From contig CAMBMK010000001.1 of assembly GCA_945868745.1 (NCBI GenBank), positions 33,188 to 97,187 of the forward strand: a stretch of DNA of 64,000 bases. Reading direction: 5' to 3'. The position numbers were made by a program, and so were the translations under genes. Positions 42,707-52,624 of the stretch are shown piece by piece; within the stretch, counting starts at the first letter, position 1, and every line of letters starts with the position of its first letter. Source of the stretch: an uncultured Bacteroidales bacterium (GTDB lineage Bacteria > Bacteroidota > Bacteroidia > Bacteroidales > UBA932). A model generated the notes under the pieces. It ran no database searches, was not told the DNA's origin, and was given only the letters and a program-made list of their open reading frames with translations.

Positions 42707-45016
42707 TCATTTGGAAGAACGGCGCCTGAAGCCCTTCTTGGTCGGAGGATTCTCGGCAATTATGCGCCTGCAATCTTCCGCGGTAAGCTTTTCAGCCTCC
42801 ATTTCTTTGGGAATCTTGTAGTTGGAGCCGTCACACTTGATGTATGGCCCGTAACGTCCGTTCAGTACCTGGATATTGTCGAACTCGGCTATGATGTCCT
42901 TGCCGGAAGCCTTGTCACGTGCAGCGGATATCAATTCGGCACACTCTTCGAGCGTCACCTTGAGCGGATCCTTTCCGCGCGGCAGGGATACGTTCATATC
43001 GCCCCATTTGAGATAAGGTCCGAAACGGCCTTTTGTGGCAACGACCGGGACTCCCTCATATTCACCGACTGTCCGCGGAAGTTCGAAGAGCCTGAGGGCC
43101 TCCTCAAGAGTGATGCTCTCGATGAGCTGGCCCGGGGCAAGATGGGCATACTGCCTTGCATCTCCCTCACCCTTCTGGACATACGGTCCGTATTGTCCGA
43201 ACTTTGCAACAACCGGGGCACCTGTCTGCGGATCATTGCCCAGAGCCCTTTCCACATGGGTATAGACCCCGTTGTGGGTGACTTCCTCGACCTTGCTGTG
43301 GAACGGGGTGTAGAAATCGGCGATAACGCTGTTCCACTGCTTGCCGCCCTCGGCAATGTCGTCAAAATCCTTCTCCACATTGGCCGTAAAATCGTAATTG
43401 AGGATGGTCGGGAAATTGGCAACGAGATAGTCCGTGACAATCATTCCGATTTCCTGCGGGATGAACTTGCCCTTTTCCGCACCTACCGTTTCGGTGGTCC
43501 GGATCTCCTCGATTGTCGAATTCTTCATCCTGAGGTTGGTCACAGGCACCTGCTCGCCGGGCTTGTCCCCCCTGACAATATATCCGCGGTTGGAGGTCAA
43601 AGTTGTAATGATTGACGAATATGTGGACGGGCGGCCGATCCCGAGTTCTTCAAGCTTTTTTACAAGTGAAGCCTCGGAATAGCGGTATGGCGGGTTGGTG
43701 AACTTGCACTCGGCCGTGAAGCCCTTTTCCTGCATGATGTCGCCCTTGTGAAGCTCCGGAAGCACGGTCTCGTCTTCCGGACCGGCATCATCGACGCCCT
43801 CGCGATAGACTTTGAGGAAACCGTCATAAACCACCTCCATGGCCTGCATCAGGAACTTCTCGCTGCGACGGTCGGAAGCTACCTTGATTTCGGTCCTGAG
43901 CACCTTTGCATCGGCCATCTGGGAAGCTACCGTCCTCTTCCATATAAGATCGTAGAGCCGTTTCTCATCGGACGAGCCTTCTACGGAAGTATTGCTTATG
44001 AAGGTCGGACGGATGGCTTCGTGGGCCTCCTGCGCCCCCTTTGACTTGGTCTTGTACTGGCGCACTCTGGAGTATTCCGGGCCGAAATTCTCCACGATGA
44101 AGTCCTTCGCCGTGTTGAGTGCAAGGCTGGAAAGATTGGTGGAGTCGGTACGCATATATGTGATGAGTCCCCTCTCGTACAGCTGCTGGGCAATCCTCAT
44201 CGTCTGGCTTACGGAAAAACGCAGCTTGCGCGACGCCTCCTGCTGGAGGGTGGAGGTAGTGAACGGAGCCGCAGGTGTCCTGACTCCCTCCTTTTTGTCG
44301 ATGGAATCGACCGTGAACACCGCACCCATGCTGTCCTGGAGGAACTGGCGGGCCTCCCCGAGGGTGGCGAACTTTTTGTCCAGCACCGCCTTGACCTTCA
44401 CTGAGGCGGGAGCACCTTCCGGATGGAAGACAACCTCCACCTTATAGAACTGCTCCTTTTCAAAGGACATTATCTCGCGCTCGCGGTCCACCACAAGACG
44501 CAGGGCGACGCTCTGCACCCTTCCCGCCGAGAGCTTGGGCTGCACCTTTCTCCAAAGCACCGGAGAAAGCTCGAAACCCACAAGGCGGTCAAGCACCCTG
44601 CGCGCCTGCTGGGCGTTGACGAGATTCATGTCGATATCTCTCGGATGCTCTATGGCATTGAGGATTGCAGTCTTTGTAATCTCATGGAACACAATTCTTT
44701 TCGTATCCTTCCCCTTGAGGTCGAGAGACTCGTAGAGATGCCAGGAGATAGCCTCCCCCTCGCGGTCCTCATCGGATGCGAGCCACACCGTGCCGGCCTC
44801 CTTCGCGAGCTTTTTGAGCTCCGCCACAACCTTTTTCTTGTCGGAGGGGATCACATACTGCGGGGCGAACCCGTTTTCTATGTCCACGCTCAGCTTTTTG
44901 TCCTCAAGGTCGCGGATGTGTCCGAAACTTGATTTTACAGTATAATCATCCCCAAGATATTTCTGAATGGTTCCGGCCTTTGCCGGAGACTCAACTATCA
45001 CTAAATTTCCTGCCAT
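42707..45016 (-). CDS. topA: DNA topoisomerase I
   Basis: Type IA topoisomerase of 769 aa that relaxes negative supercoils. The Toprim domain starts LVIVESPAKAGTIQKYLG and includes ASDEDREGEAISWHL. The active-site tyrosine is in GLITYMRTDSTNLS (Tyr287). The C-terminus has repeated glycine-rich TopA-C segments (KFGQYGPYVQKGEG, TKGRFGPYLKWGD, LNGRYGPYIKCDG) and ends RRRSSK. These repeats lack the cysteine pairs of zinc-ribbon-type TopA. ATG at 45016 is chosen; a GTG at 45025 would add three residues. Confidence 0.95.
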   Translation of the reverse strand: MAGNLVIVESPAKAGTIQKYLGDDYTVKSSFGHIRDLEDKKLSVDIENGFAPQYVIPSDKKKVVAELKKLAKEAGTVWLASDEDREGEAISWHLYESLDLKGKDTKRIVFHEITKTAILNAIEHPRDIDMNLVNAQQARRVLDRLVGFELSPVLWRKVQPKLSAGRVQSVALRLVVDREREIMSFEKEQFYKVEVVFHPEGAPASVKVKAVLDKKFATLGEARQFLQDSMGAVFTVDSIDKKEGVRTPAAPFTTSTLQQEASRKLRFSVSQTMRIAQQLYERGLITYMRTDSTNLSSLALNTAKDFIVENFGPEYSRVRQYKTKSKGAQEAHEAIRPTFISNTSVEGSSDEKRLYDLIWKRTVASQMADAKVLRTEIKVASDRRSEKFLMQAMEVVYDGFLKVYREGVDDAGPEDETVLPELHKGDIMQEKGFTAECKFTNPPYRYSEASLVKKLEELGIGRPSTYSSIITTLTSNRGYIVRGDKPGEQVPVTNLRMKNSTIEEIRTTETVGAEKGKFIPQEIGMIVTDYLVANFPTILNYDFTANVEKDFDDIAEGGKQWNSVIADFYTPFHSKVEEVTHNGVYTHVERALGNDPQTGAPVVAKFGQYGPYVQKGEGDARQYAHLAPGQLIESITLEEALRLFELPRTVGEYEGVPVVATKGRFGPYLKWGDMNVSLPRGKDPLKVTLEECAELISAARDKASGKDIIAEFDNIQVLNGRYGPYIKCDGSNYKIPKEMEAEKLTAEDCRRIIAENPPTKKGFRRRSSK

Positions 45017-45086
45017 GTCACTCACATTATTTCATTAGAGTCTGCAAAGTAAAACAGAATCGGGGGATTTTTCAAAATTTTATAGT

Positions 45087-45094
45087 TACTTTTG
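45087..45094 (+). promoter_or_regulatory. Promoter -7 box of the PBP1A-ddl-prmC run
   Basis: TACTTTTG matches TAnnTTTG, 49 bases upstream of the PBP1A ATG. Confidence 0.5.
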
Positions 45095-45143
45095 TACTTT
45101 GGCTTGACTGATGAAAATATAATTTTCATAATTTTTTGGACAA

Positions 45144-47492
45144 ATGACGGACAATACAAAAAAGAAAATAACCAAGTGGTTCTGGATTCTGGTCCTGTGC
45201 CCGGTTGCCGCCCTCTTTCTGATGCTCTTCCTCGTATGGGCCTTCGCCGACATACCTTCCTTCGAAGAGCTTGAGAACCCCGACAGCAAGCTGGCCACGC
45301 AGGTCATTGCCGAAGGCGGGGAGATCCTGACCACATTCCATATAGAAAACCGTTCGTTCGTGAGCTATGACGAGCTGTCGCCCTATATCGTGCAGGCGGC
45401 GGTGGCCACGGAGGACCGCAGGTTCTACCGACACTCGGGCATCGACATCCGTGCCCTCGGCCGCGTGATGGTCAAGACACTCCTTGGCCGCGATTCCTCG
45501 CAGGGCGGAGGAAGCACCATCACCCAGCAGCTTGCCAAGACTCTCTACCCGAGAAACGACGTCAGCAGCAGGATTCCTGGTGTAAGCATGGTAAAGATGG
45601 TGTGGATAAAGCTCAAGGAATGGATTACGGCCGTGAAGCTCGAAAGGGACTACACCAAGGACGAGATAATGGACATGTATCTCAACGCCGTCTTCTTCGG
45701 AAGCAGCGCCTACGGCATCAAGGCCGCCTCTCAGACGTTTTTTGCAAAGGAGCCTTCGGAGCTGACGGTCGAGGAGGCCGCCACCCTGGTGGGAATGGTC
45801 AACAAGCCGACCAGGTACAACCCTGCCCTCAACCCGGACAAGTCCCTGAACAGAAGGAACTTCGTCATCGGCAGGATGCAGCAGGCAGGCTACCTTTCCA
45901 AGGCCGAGAGGGACTCCATCCAGCAGATCCCTATCACCCTTTCCTACAAGGTCCAGGACCACAACGCCGGCCTCGGACCGTATTTCAGGGATATGCTCAG
46001 GCGCTATATGAATGCCGAGAAGCCGAAAAAGTCATCATACCAGTACCACGAGGACTTTGCCGCAGACTCCACCCTTTGGGTTGACGACCCGCTCTACGGA
46101 TGGCTCAACAAGAACCTCAAGCCGGACGGAAGCCGCTACAACCTCGACAAGGAGGGACTCCGCATCTACACCACAATCAACTACAAGATGCAGAAATATG
46201 CCGAGGAGGCAATGGCAGAGCATCTCGGGAAAACGCTCCAGAAGAGCTTCTGGGGCGACCTCAAATACAAGAAGAACAAGCCTTTCTCCAACGATGTGGA
46301 CCAGGAGACCATCGACAGGGTGATGAAGCAGGCACGCCGCTGGAGCGACCGCTACCGCCTCCGCAAGAAGGCCGGAATGTCCGAGAGCGAGATTCTCAAG
46401 ACCTTCGGGGAACCTGTGAGGATGAGGCTTTTCAGCTGGGACAGCCCGGGATACATCGACACGACCATCACTCCGGACGATTCCATCAGATACTACAAGT
46501 CCATCCTCAGGGCCTCATTCGTGGCGATGGAGCCTGTCACGGGCCATGTGAAGGCCTATGTGGGCGGTCCTGACTACCGCTACTTCAAATATGACAACGT
46601 GCGCCAGGGCAAGAGGCAGGTCGGCTCGACCGTCAAGCCTTTCCTCTACACGCTCGCTATGCAGGAGGGAATGTCACCGTGCGACCAGACCGTCTGCGTG
46701 CCACAGACATTCATCGTGGGTGACGACACCTGGACCCCGAGAAGTACGGACAAGGACATATGGATAGGAAAGACCGTCACCCTGAAATGGGGCCTGACGC
46801 ACTCCTCCAACAACATTTCGGCCTACCTGATGAAGCAGTTCGGGCCGACCGCGATGGCCCAGATGATGAAGAAGATGGGCATACAGAGCCATATAGACGA
46901 GGTGCCTTCGCTCTGCGTCGGACCTGCCGACCTGTCATTGTACGAGATGGTGGCGGCATACAACACCTATCCTTCAAGGGGCGTGTATGTAAGCCCGGTA
47001 TTCGTGACAAGGATTGAGGACAAGGAAGGCAACGTGCTCGGGGAGTTCAACAGCCGCAAGCGCGAGGCCATCAGCGAGCAGACTGCCTACCTGATGGAGA
47101 ACCTGATGCAGGGAGTCATCAACAACGGTACCGGAGCAAGGCTCAGGTCCACATACCAGCTCAAGGGCGAGATTGCAGGCAAGACCGGGACAACCAACGA
47201 CAACTCTGACGGATGGTTCATCGGATACACCCCTTCCATCACCGCCGGAGTATGGGTAGGCGGAGAGGACAGGCAGGTGCATTTCCAGTCCCTTGCATTG
47301 GGAAGCGGATCCAATATGGCGTTGCCTATATGGGGAATTTGGATGAAAAAATGTCTCAGGGACCCTTCCTGCGGCATTTCCGAGCAGGACAGATTCATCG
47401 CACCGGCAGGCATGACGCTCGACCTGAGCTGCACCGGCAGCGACGAGGAGGCCGTTGACGGAGGCTCCGAAGAAGATTATTACTTTGATTAA
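45144..47492 (+). CDS. Bifunctional penicillin-binding protein 1A
   Basis: Class A PBP of 782 aa making and cross-linking peptidoglycan. One N-terminal membrane helix is followed by the GT51 glycosyltransferase domain with VATEDRRFYRHSGID (catalytic Glu90) and GGGSTITQQLAKTL. The transpeptidase domain has QVGSTVKPFLYT (nucleophile Ser495), HSSNNISAYLM (SxN) and AGKTGTTNDNSDGWFIG (KTG). The C-terminus is acidic. ddl follows after 11 bases and prmC after that, likely one operon. Confidence 0.94.
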   Translation: MTDNTKKKITKWFWILVLCPVAALFLMLFLVWAFADIPSFEELENPDSKLATQVIAEGGEILTTFHIENRSFVSYDELSPYIVQAAVATEDRRFYRHSGIDIRALGRVMVKTLLGRDSSQGGGSTITQQLAKTLYPRNDVSSRIPGVSMVKMVWIKLKEWITAVKLERDYTKDEIMDMYLNAVFFGSSAYGIKAASQTFFAKEPSELTVEEAATLVGMVNKPTRYNPALNPDKSLNRRNFVIGRMQQAGYLSKAERDSIQQIPITLSYKVQDHNAGLGPYFRDMLRRYMNAEKPKKSSYQYHEDFAADSTLWVDDPLYGWLNKNLKPDGSRYNLDKEGLRIYTTINYKMQKYAEEAMAEHLGKTLQKSFWGDLKYKKNKPFSNDVDQETIDRVMKQARRWSDRYRLRKKAGMSESEILKTFGEPVRMRLFSWDSPGYIDTTITPDDSIRYYKSILRASFVAMEPVTGHVKAYVGGPDYRYFKYDNVRQGKRQVGSTVKPFLYTLAMQEGMSPCDQTVCVPQTFIVGDDTWTPRSTDKDIWIGKTVTLKWGLTHSSNNISAYLMKQFGPTAMAQMMKKMGIQSHIDEVPSLCVGPADLSLYEMVAAYNTYPSRGVYVSPVFVTRIEDKEGNVLGEFNSRKREAISEQTAYLMENLMQGVINNGTGARLRSTYQLKGEIAGKTGTTNDNSDGWFIGYTPSITAGVWVGGEDRQVHFQSLALGSGSNMALPIWGIWMKKCLRDPSCGISEQDRFIAPAGMTLDLSCTGSDEEAVDGGSEEDYYFD

Positions 47493-47503
47493 GTCATATT
47501 GTT

Positions 47504-48523
47504 ATGGGCAAGTACAACAACATAGCGGTATTTTATGGCAGTGACTCCTCCGAATGGGAGATTTCCCTGCGCAGCGGCGAATACACCGCATCAAGAATAG
47601 ACGACACGCAGTACAACATCTATGAAATTTTTGCCCGTTTCGGCAAATGGGAGCTTGCTGCCCTGCGCAAAAAGGACTCGATGAGAGTGACCTTCCCGGA
47701 AGGGGCGCGCCCGCTTGTGGACCGCAATGACTTTTCGGTCAAAGTCTATGGAGAGAAAATCAAGTTTGACTACGCTTATGTCATCCAGCACGGGAAACCG
47801 GGAGAAAACGGCCTTCTCCAGGGCTATTTCGAGATGCTCGGGATTCCGTTCAGCAGCTGCGGGGCATTCGTATCATCGGTGATTTTCGACAAGTATTCCT
47901 GCAAGTGCTACCTCAGGGATGCAGGCATAGTGAAAATGACTCCGGACACATTCATCAGGAAAGGGAATACGGACATGGAGGCATTCTGCAGGGAGACTGT
48001 GGAGAAGCTCGGGCTGCCTGTCTTCGTAAAGCCGACCGACGGAGGCTCCTCGTTCGGAATCACCAAGGTCAAGGCTGCGGAGGACCTTCCGTCTGCGATT
48101 GCCTACGCATTCACCGAAAGCGACACCGTAATCGTGGAAAAGGCCGTGAGCGGACGGGAACTCACCTGTGCCGTGTATTGTGACAGCGAAGGCGTAAAAT
48201 CACTGCCTGTGATAGAGATAGTTACCGACAATGAATACTTCGACTACGACGCAAAATACAACGGCCAGAGCCGGGAAATCTGCCCGGCGGAGATTCCGGA
48301 CAGCCTTGCGGCGCACGTGAAGGACACAACGGAAAGGATTTACCGCCATTTCGGGTGCAAGGGAGTTGTCAGGATGGACTACATCGCCGCGGAAGACGGG
48401 CTCTATTTCCTTGAGGTCAACACGATTCCGGGTATGACAAGCGCATCCCTGGTACCGAAAATGGTGCGCGCAGCCGGTCTGGATATGACCGATTTCCTGA
48501 CCTCCATTATTGAAAATTCCTAA
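47504..48523 (+). CDS. ddl: D-alanine-D-alanine ligase
   Basis: ATP-grasp enzyme joining two D-alanines for peptidoglycan stem peptides, 339 aa. Visible features are YVIQHGKPGENGLLQGYFEMLGIPF, VKPTDGGSSFGITKV, IVEKAVSGRELTCAVY, and the metal-binding VVRMDYIAAEDGLYFLEVNTIPGMT region. The KYNG loop near YDYDAKYNGQSREICPA has the usual D-Ala ligase form. It lies between PBP1A and prmC. Confidence 0.94.
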   Translation: MGKYNNIAVFYGSDSSEWEISLRSGEYTASRIDDTQYNIYEIFARFGKWELAALRKKDSMRVTFPEGARPLVDRNDFSVKVYGEKIKFDYAYVIQHGKPGENGLLQGYFEMLGIPFSSCGAFVSSVIFDKYSCKCYLRDAGIVKMTPDTFIRKGNTDMEAFCRETVEKLGLPVFVKPTDGGSSFGITKVKAAEDLPSAIAYAFTESDTVIVEKAVSGRELTCAVYCDSEGVKSLPVIEIVTDNEYFDYDAKYNGQSREICPAEIPDSLAAHVKDTTERIYRHFGCKGVVRMDYIAAEDGLYFLEVNTIPGMTSASLVPKMVRAAGLDMTDFLTSIIENS

Positions 48524-48534
48524 AAGGCTATCAG

Positions 48535-49413
48535 ATGCTTCTTGCCGATTTCATACATCAGGGGACACGCTCCCTTGAGGCTTTGTATCCCGAAGCGGAG
48601 GCAAGAAGCCTCATCCTGATGCTTTGCGAAAGCATCCTCGGGACAAAGAGCTACACCCACATAGTCGAGCCGCAGACCGAAATCCCGCAGGCAAAACTGC
48701 CCGGATTGCAGAAAGATATGGAAAGGCTGCTCTCCGGAGAGCCCATACAGTACCTGACCGGAAAGGCAGAATTCTGCGGAAGGTGGTTCAATGTAGGCCC
48801 CGGGGTTCTCATCCCGAGGCCCGAGACCGAGATCCTCTGCCGGGAGGCCGTCAAATACGGGGACAGGATGCAGAGGATGAGGACGGCATACGGGAAAAAT
48901 GCCGCGCCGGTAAGGATCCTGGACCTCTGCACGGGCTCCGGCTGCATAGCCTGGACAATGGCACTCGATGTGGAAAAGGCCGAAGTTGTGGGCATCGATT
49001 TGAGCGAAAAGGCGCTTTCATATGCTGTAAACCAGCCGTTTGACGGCAACATCAGATTTGAGCGCGCCGATGTGCTCGACACCTCGGCAATCCCGGAAGA
49101 AGCCCCCTTTGACATAATACTCGGCAATCCGCCCTATGTGATGGAGTCGGAAAAGAAAGATATGAGGAGCAATGTCCTTGACTACGAGCCTTCCGAAGCC
49201 CTTTTCGTGCCGGACTCTGACCCGCTGCTTTTCTACCGCGCTATAGCAGAATGGTCCATACGGCTAATGGCTCCGGACGGGGTGGGAATCGCTGAAATCA
49301 ACGAGGCCCTGGGTGCTGATACCCAGGAAGTTTTCTCCGCGGCAGGATTTCATCACACTGAGATAATCCGCGACATTTTTGACAGAAACCGGTTCGTCCT
49401 CTACAAAAAATAA
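48535..49413 (+). CDS. prmC: Peptide chain release factor N5-glutamine methyltransferase
   Basis: Methylates the GGQ glutamine of release factors. The 292-aa protein has an N-terminal helical domain, PIQYLTGKAEFCGRWFNV and GVLIPRPETEILC, the SAM site LDLCTGSGCIAWTMAL, and the catalytic NPPYVMESEK motif. It starts 11 bases after ddl. Confidence 0.94.
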   Translation: MLLADFIHQGTRSLEALYPEAEARSLILMLCESILGTKSYTHIVEPQTEIPQAKLPGLQKDMERLLSGEPIQYLTGKAEFCGRWFNVGPGVLIPRPETEILCREAVKYGDRMQRMRTAYGKNAAPVRILDLCTGSGCIAWTMALDVEKAEVVGIDLSEKALSYAVNQPFDGNIRFERADVLDTSAIPEEAPFDIILGNPPYVMESEKKDMRSNVLDYEPSEALFVPDSDPLLFYRAIAEWSIRLMAPDGVGIAEINEALGADTQEVFSAAGFHHTEIIRDIFDRNRFVLYKK

Positions 49414-49534
49414 TGGCCTGCAACGGCCTGCAGCGGCATTTTTCATAATTAAACGTATATTTTTTCGGAATACGGATAATTATTCCTTGTTTTGCAGAAA
49501 ACAAGAGTAAATAATTCAAAACAGCTTCTAAACT

Positions 49535-50782
49535 ATGAAAAAGTTCATATTGATGGCCGCCTCGGTTGCGGCAGCCGCATCATTTGCAGTTTCCTGCACA
49601 AAAGAGAAGCACAGCCAGGGCCAGGAGGAAGAGGAAAGCGTGGAGGTCAGGCTTTCAGACGTGGCGGCAATGCTGTCGGAAATCCCCGTGGGACCTGACC
49701 AGCTCACCGAAGTGCACAATGCTGTGACATCCTCGGCAGCAAACGGTTACGATGAAGAGTATATGATGTCGGACCTGTTTGAAAGTCCGGGCTCGGGAGT
49801 CGGTGACATGATCCTTGTGTCAAAGGGGATTGAAGTGAAGTCACAGGACTACCCATCACCGATGAAAGACCTTATAAAAGAGTACCTTACCTCCGGAAAC
49901 ACAAAGGCAGGCTCCCTTTTCAACGGACTGTCTTCCGGCATCACTCCGGAGGAATATCTTGAGGCACTGATGTCTTCGGACATACAGATCTACTGGCCGT
50001 ACTTTGAGAACTGGGACGGCAAGACCTATCCTGTCATCACCTTTGACCCGGGCGACGGCACAGAGGCCAACATCGGCTACGAGCTCATTGTCGGGGATGA
50101 CGGTTCAAGATCGGTGCGGGAAGTAGTTGTCAATGAGGAAACAGCCCGGAAGAAGCCTGTCTGGGTGGTAAACCGCAACGATGACAGCGGCATGACCTCG
50201 CTGGAGATGCTCCGGAGGGAGGATCCGGACTGGGGCTCGGGAGGCGGAGACGTGATCGTGGGGCTCAGGGGCCCTGCCACAAAGGCAGAATCCGGAGGCA
50301 GCTACAAGACATTGGTAATCAAAGATTTCACAGCAAAAAGAAATTATGATACGTGGTTTGCCGGAGCATCGGAATTCTTTGTGAAATGCGGTTCTGTGGA
50401 GAACTTCAAGGCCAGGACAGAAGAGGAGATGAAGCTCTACTCGCCCTCCATCACCGATTTCATGATTGTAGTGCGGAGATGCCAGGTCGGTTATCCGGTC
50501 AATTTCAACGCCGTGCTGGTATCCGAATGGACAGACCAGCTCGAGTCCTGCGGGTTTATGATTGTGGAGGACGACGGGGGCACAAGGGATGAGTGGAAGT
50601 GTTCCGCAACCGTCAAGGTCAATTCGAAAAGTTACGGTTTTGAGGTGAACCTGCCTTTCTACACCCGCGACGACATTGTGTGGAGGGGACAGCTTGCCGG
50701 CAAATACTTTGAGAAATACAACAATGTCACCGGCCGCTTCGGAGACGTGGCGATAACCTTTGAGATAATGGAGACGGAATAG
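49535..50782 (+). CDS. Lipoprotein of unknown function
   Basis: A 415-aa protein with a lipoprotein signal peptide (MKKFILMAASVAAAASFAVSC, lipobox cysteine Cys21) followed by charged TKEKHSQGQEEEES, which may act as an outer-membrane or surface export signal in this phylum. The mature part shows no family I recognise. It contains TYPVITFDPGDGTEANIGYELIVGDDGS and later a beta-rich segment from SYKTLVIKDFTAK to VAITFEIMETE. It ends directly against the converging U32 gene with no spacer. No clear promoter box was seen in the 120-base gap before it, which holds two copies of GGCCTGCA at about 49422-49444. Confidence 0.6.
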   Translation: MKKFILMAASVAAAASFAVSCTKEKHSQGQEEEESVEVRLSDVAAMLSEIPVGPDQLTEVHNAVTSSAANGYDEEYMMSDLFESPGSGVGDMILVSKGIEVKSQDYPSPMKDLIKEYLTSGNTKAGSLFNGLSSGITPEEYLEALMSSDIQIYWPYFENWDGKTYPVITFDPGDGTEANIGYELIVGDDGSRSVREVVVNEETARKKPVWVVNRNDDSGMTSLEMLRREDPDWGSGGGDVIVGLRGPATKAESGGSYKTLVIKDFTAKRNYDTWFAGASEFFVKCGSVENFKARTEEEMKLYSPSITDFMIVVRRCQVGYPVNFNAVLVSEWTDQLESCGFMIVEDDGGTRDEWKCSATVKVNSKSYGFEVNLPFYTRDDIVWRGQLAGKYFEKYNNVTGRFGDVAITFEIMETE

Positions 50783-52621
50783 CTATGCTTCGCAGACTGT
50801 CATTTCGCAGGCTGCGCAGTCAAAGCGGAGAGCAAGACGGCGGCCGTTGTTGACAAGATAGAGAGGACCGGAATCCTGGACACGGTGATACTTGGGACAG
50901 ATTCCGGTCTCATAACGGATGCAGTATTTTGTGCGCATAAGCTCGATGCCGCTGCGGTGGGACACCTCATAGGCCTGCTCGACGGACTTTGCCCCGCAGC
51001 CGGAGAGAATGGAGCCGGCAAGACGGTTGGCGACGTTGTCCTTGTAGGTGGCTTCCTCCCTGTCAAACCCTGCCGCCGCAGATGGACCGGCATTCAGCAG
51101 AGGGACCGTGCGGCATGGCATCCGGGAAAGAAGTTCCGCGGCCTCGCGACGGATGTCATTGAGGAAAGAAGCAGCAAGGAACGGCATCTCCCCCGGGCAG
51201 TCCACGGACACGGCCTCAAAGAGAAAGCCTGCGCTGCGCTTGGAAAGCTGGGACCTGATCACGGATTCCATCCTGGAGCGGTCCCTTGCCTGCTCCGGAG
51301 GGCATTCGCGTCGGAGAAGACACTCCCTGCCGTCTTCGGAAACGGCCCGTACAAGCATCCCGGAGCCTTCAAATGAGATATTGAGGGCAACTCTTATCTC
51401 GCGGACCGGAATCTTTTCAAGCTGCTTTTCGAACACGGCATCGAAGGTGCGGTAGAGCCTGGCTCCCGGCACTGCTCCCTCTACAGCCTCTGCACGGATT
51501 TCCGTCCCGCGGCACACATCTCCCCTGAAACCGGCAAGGCCGTTGGGAGAAAGTGCCGCAAACCCGTCACCGTTTGTAAAAACTACGGAAGAATCCAGAG
51601 GGGAAACGGTCAGGACCATTTCCCTCCTGCCCTCGCGGCGGACGGACTTGACCGTGCCGACATACTCGCCTGCCCCCTTCGGGATGTCCATGGACGACCA
51701 GCCCGCGGTGCGGCGACCGGAGATGAAAAGCTCGGTATAGTCCCTGTTGAAAGTCTTTTTAAGATTTGGGGTAAAGGAGCGCACACTGTGGCCGAAAGAT
51801 GCCCTGCAATACTCTCCGGAGCTGGATTCGACCAGTTTGTCAAGGGCTGCCGAATAGGCGCTCACCACGTTTTCCACATAGGAAAGGTTTTTGAGCCTGC
51901 CTTCAATCTTGAACGAGCACACCCCGCTGCGCGCAAGGTCCCCGAGGCGGTCAATGAGGCTGTAGTCCTTCAGGGACAACAGTGCCTTGTTCTTTACAAG
52001 AGTGCGCCCGCTGCTGTCCACAAGGTCATAAAAAGACCGGCATGGCTGCGAGCAGGCACCCCTGTTGGCGCTTCTTCCGGTAAGGTATTCGGACAGATAG
52101 CACTGGCCTGAATAGCACACGCACAATGCACCGTGGACGAAAAATTCGAGCTCGGCGCTGACGGCTTCCCTGATGGATTTAATGGCATCAAGGGACAGCT
52201 CCCTTTCGAGCACAAGCCTGGAAAAGCCCAGGCCCTGCAGGAATGCAGCCCTCTCGGGAGTGCGGATTGAGCACTGGGTGGAGGCGTGAAGGGGTACTGT
52301 GATGCCGCTGCTCCGTGCAATGGAGGCTACGGCCGGATCCTGGATGATGAATCCCGACACTCCCGCATCCTGCAGCCCGGCCATAAGTTCGGCCGCACGG
52401 GGGAGCTCGTCATCGTAGAGAATGGTATTGACTGTAGCAAACACCCTCGCGCCGAAGCGGGAGGCGTGGGCACACAATGACGCTATGTCCTCCACAGAGT
52501 TGCCGGCGGCCTGGCGCGCCCCGAAAGAAGGGCCTGCAATATACACAGCATCGGCACCGCAGTCAATTGCCGCGATGCCGATTTGTGCATTCTTTGCCGG
52601 AGCCAGCAGCTCGAGATACAT
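50783..52621 (-). CDS. U32 family protein, probable RNA hydroxylation enzyme
   Basis: Peptidase-family U32 member of 612 aa. Characterised relatives (RlhA, TrhP/YegQ) hydroxylate 23S rRNA or tRNA U34 rather than cleave peptides. The start ELLAPAKNAQIGIAAIDCGADAVYIAG and the signature FFVHGALCVCYSGQCYLSEYLTGRSANRGACSQPCR region, with its cysteine cluster, define the family. Long C-terminal sequence (residues 330-612) resembles the extra domain of RlhA-size proteins, including closing cysteines (CIRYETGICPKYH, FDCAACEMTVC). Which RNA it modifies cannot be told. It follows the TPR gene by 3 bases. Confidence 0.8.
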   Translation of the reverse strand: MYLELLAPAKNAQIGIAAIDCGADAVYIAGPSFGARQAAGNSVEDIASLCAHASRFGARVFATVNTILYDDELPRAAELMAGLQDAGVSGFIIQDPAVASIARSSGITVPLHASTQCSIRTPERAAFLQGLGFSRLVLERELSLDAIKSIREAVSAELEFFVHGALCVCYSGQCYLSEYLTGRSANRGACSQPCRSFYDLVDSSGRTLVKNKALLSLKDYSLIDRLGDLARSGVCSFKIEGRLKNLSYVENVVSAYSAALDKLVESSSGEYCRASFGHSVRSFTPNLKKTFNRDYTELFISGRRTAGWSSMDIPKGAGEYVGTVKSVRREGRREMVLTVSPLDSSVVFTNGDGFAALSPNGLAGFRGDVCRGTEIRAEAVEGAVPGARLYRTFDAVFEKQLEKIPVREIRVALNISFEGSGMLVRAVSEDGRECLLRRECPPEQARDRSRMESVIRSQLSKRSAGFLFEAVSVDCPGEMPFLAASFLNDIRREAAELLSRMPCRTVPLLNAGPSAAAGFDREEATYKDNVANRLAGSILSGCGAKSVEQAYEVSHRSGIELMRTKYCIRYETGICPKYHRVQDSGPLYLVNNGRRLALRFDCAACEMTVCEA

Positions 52622-52624
52622 ATA

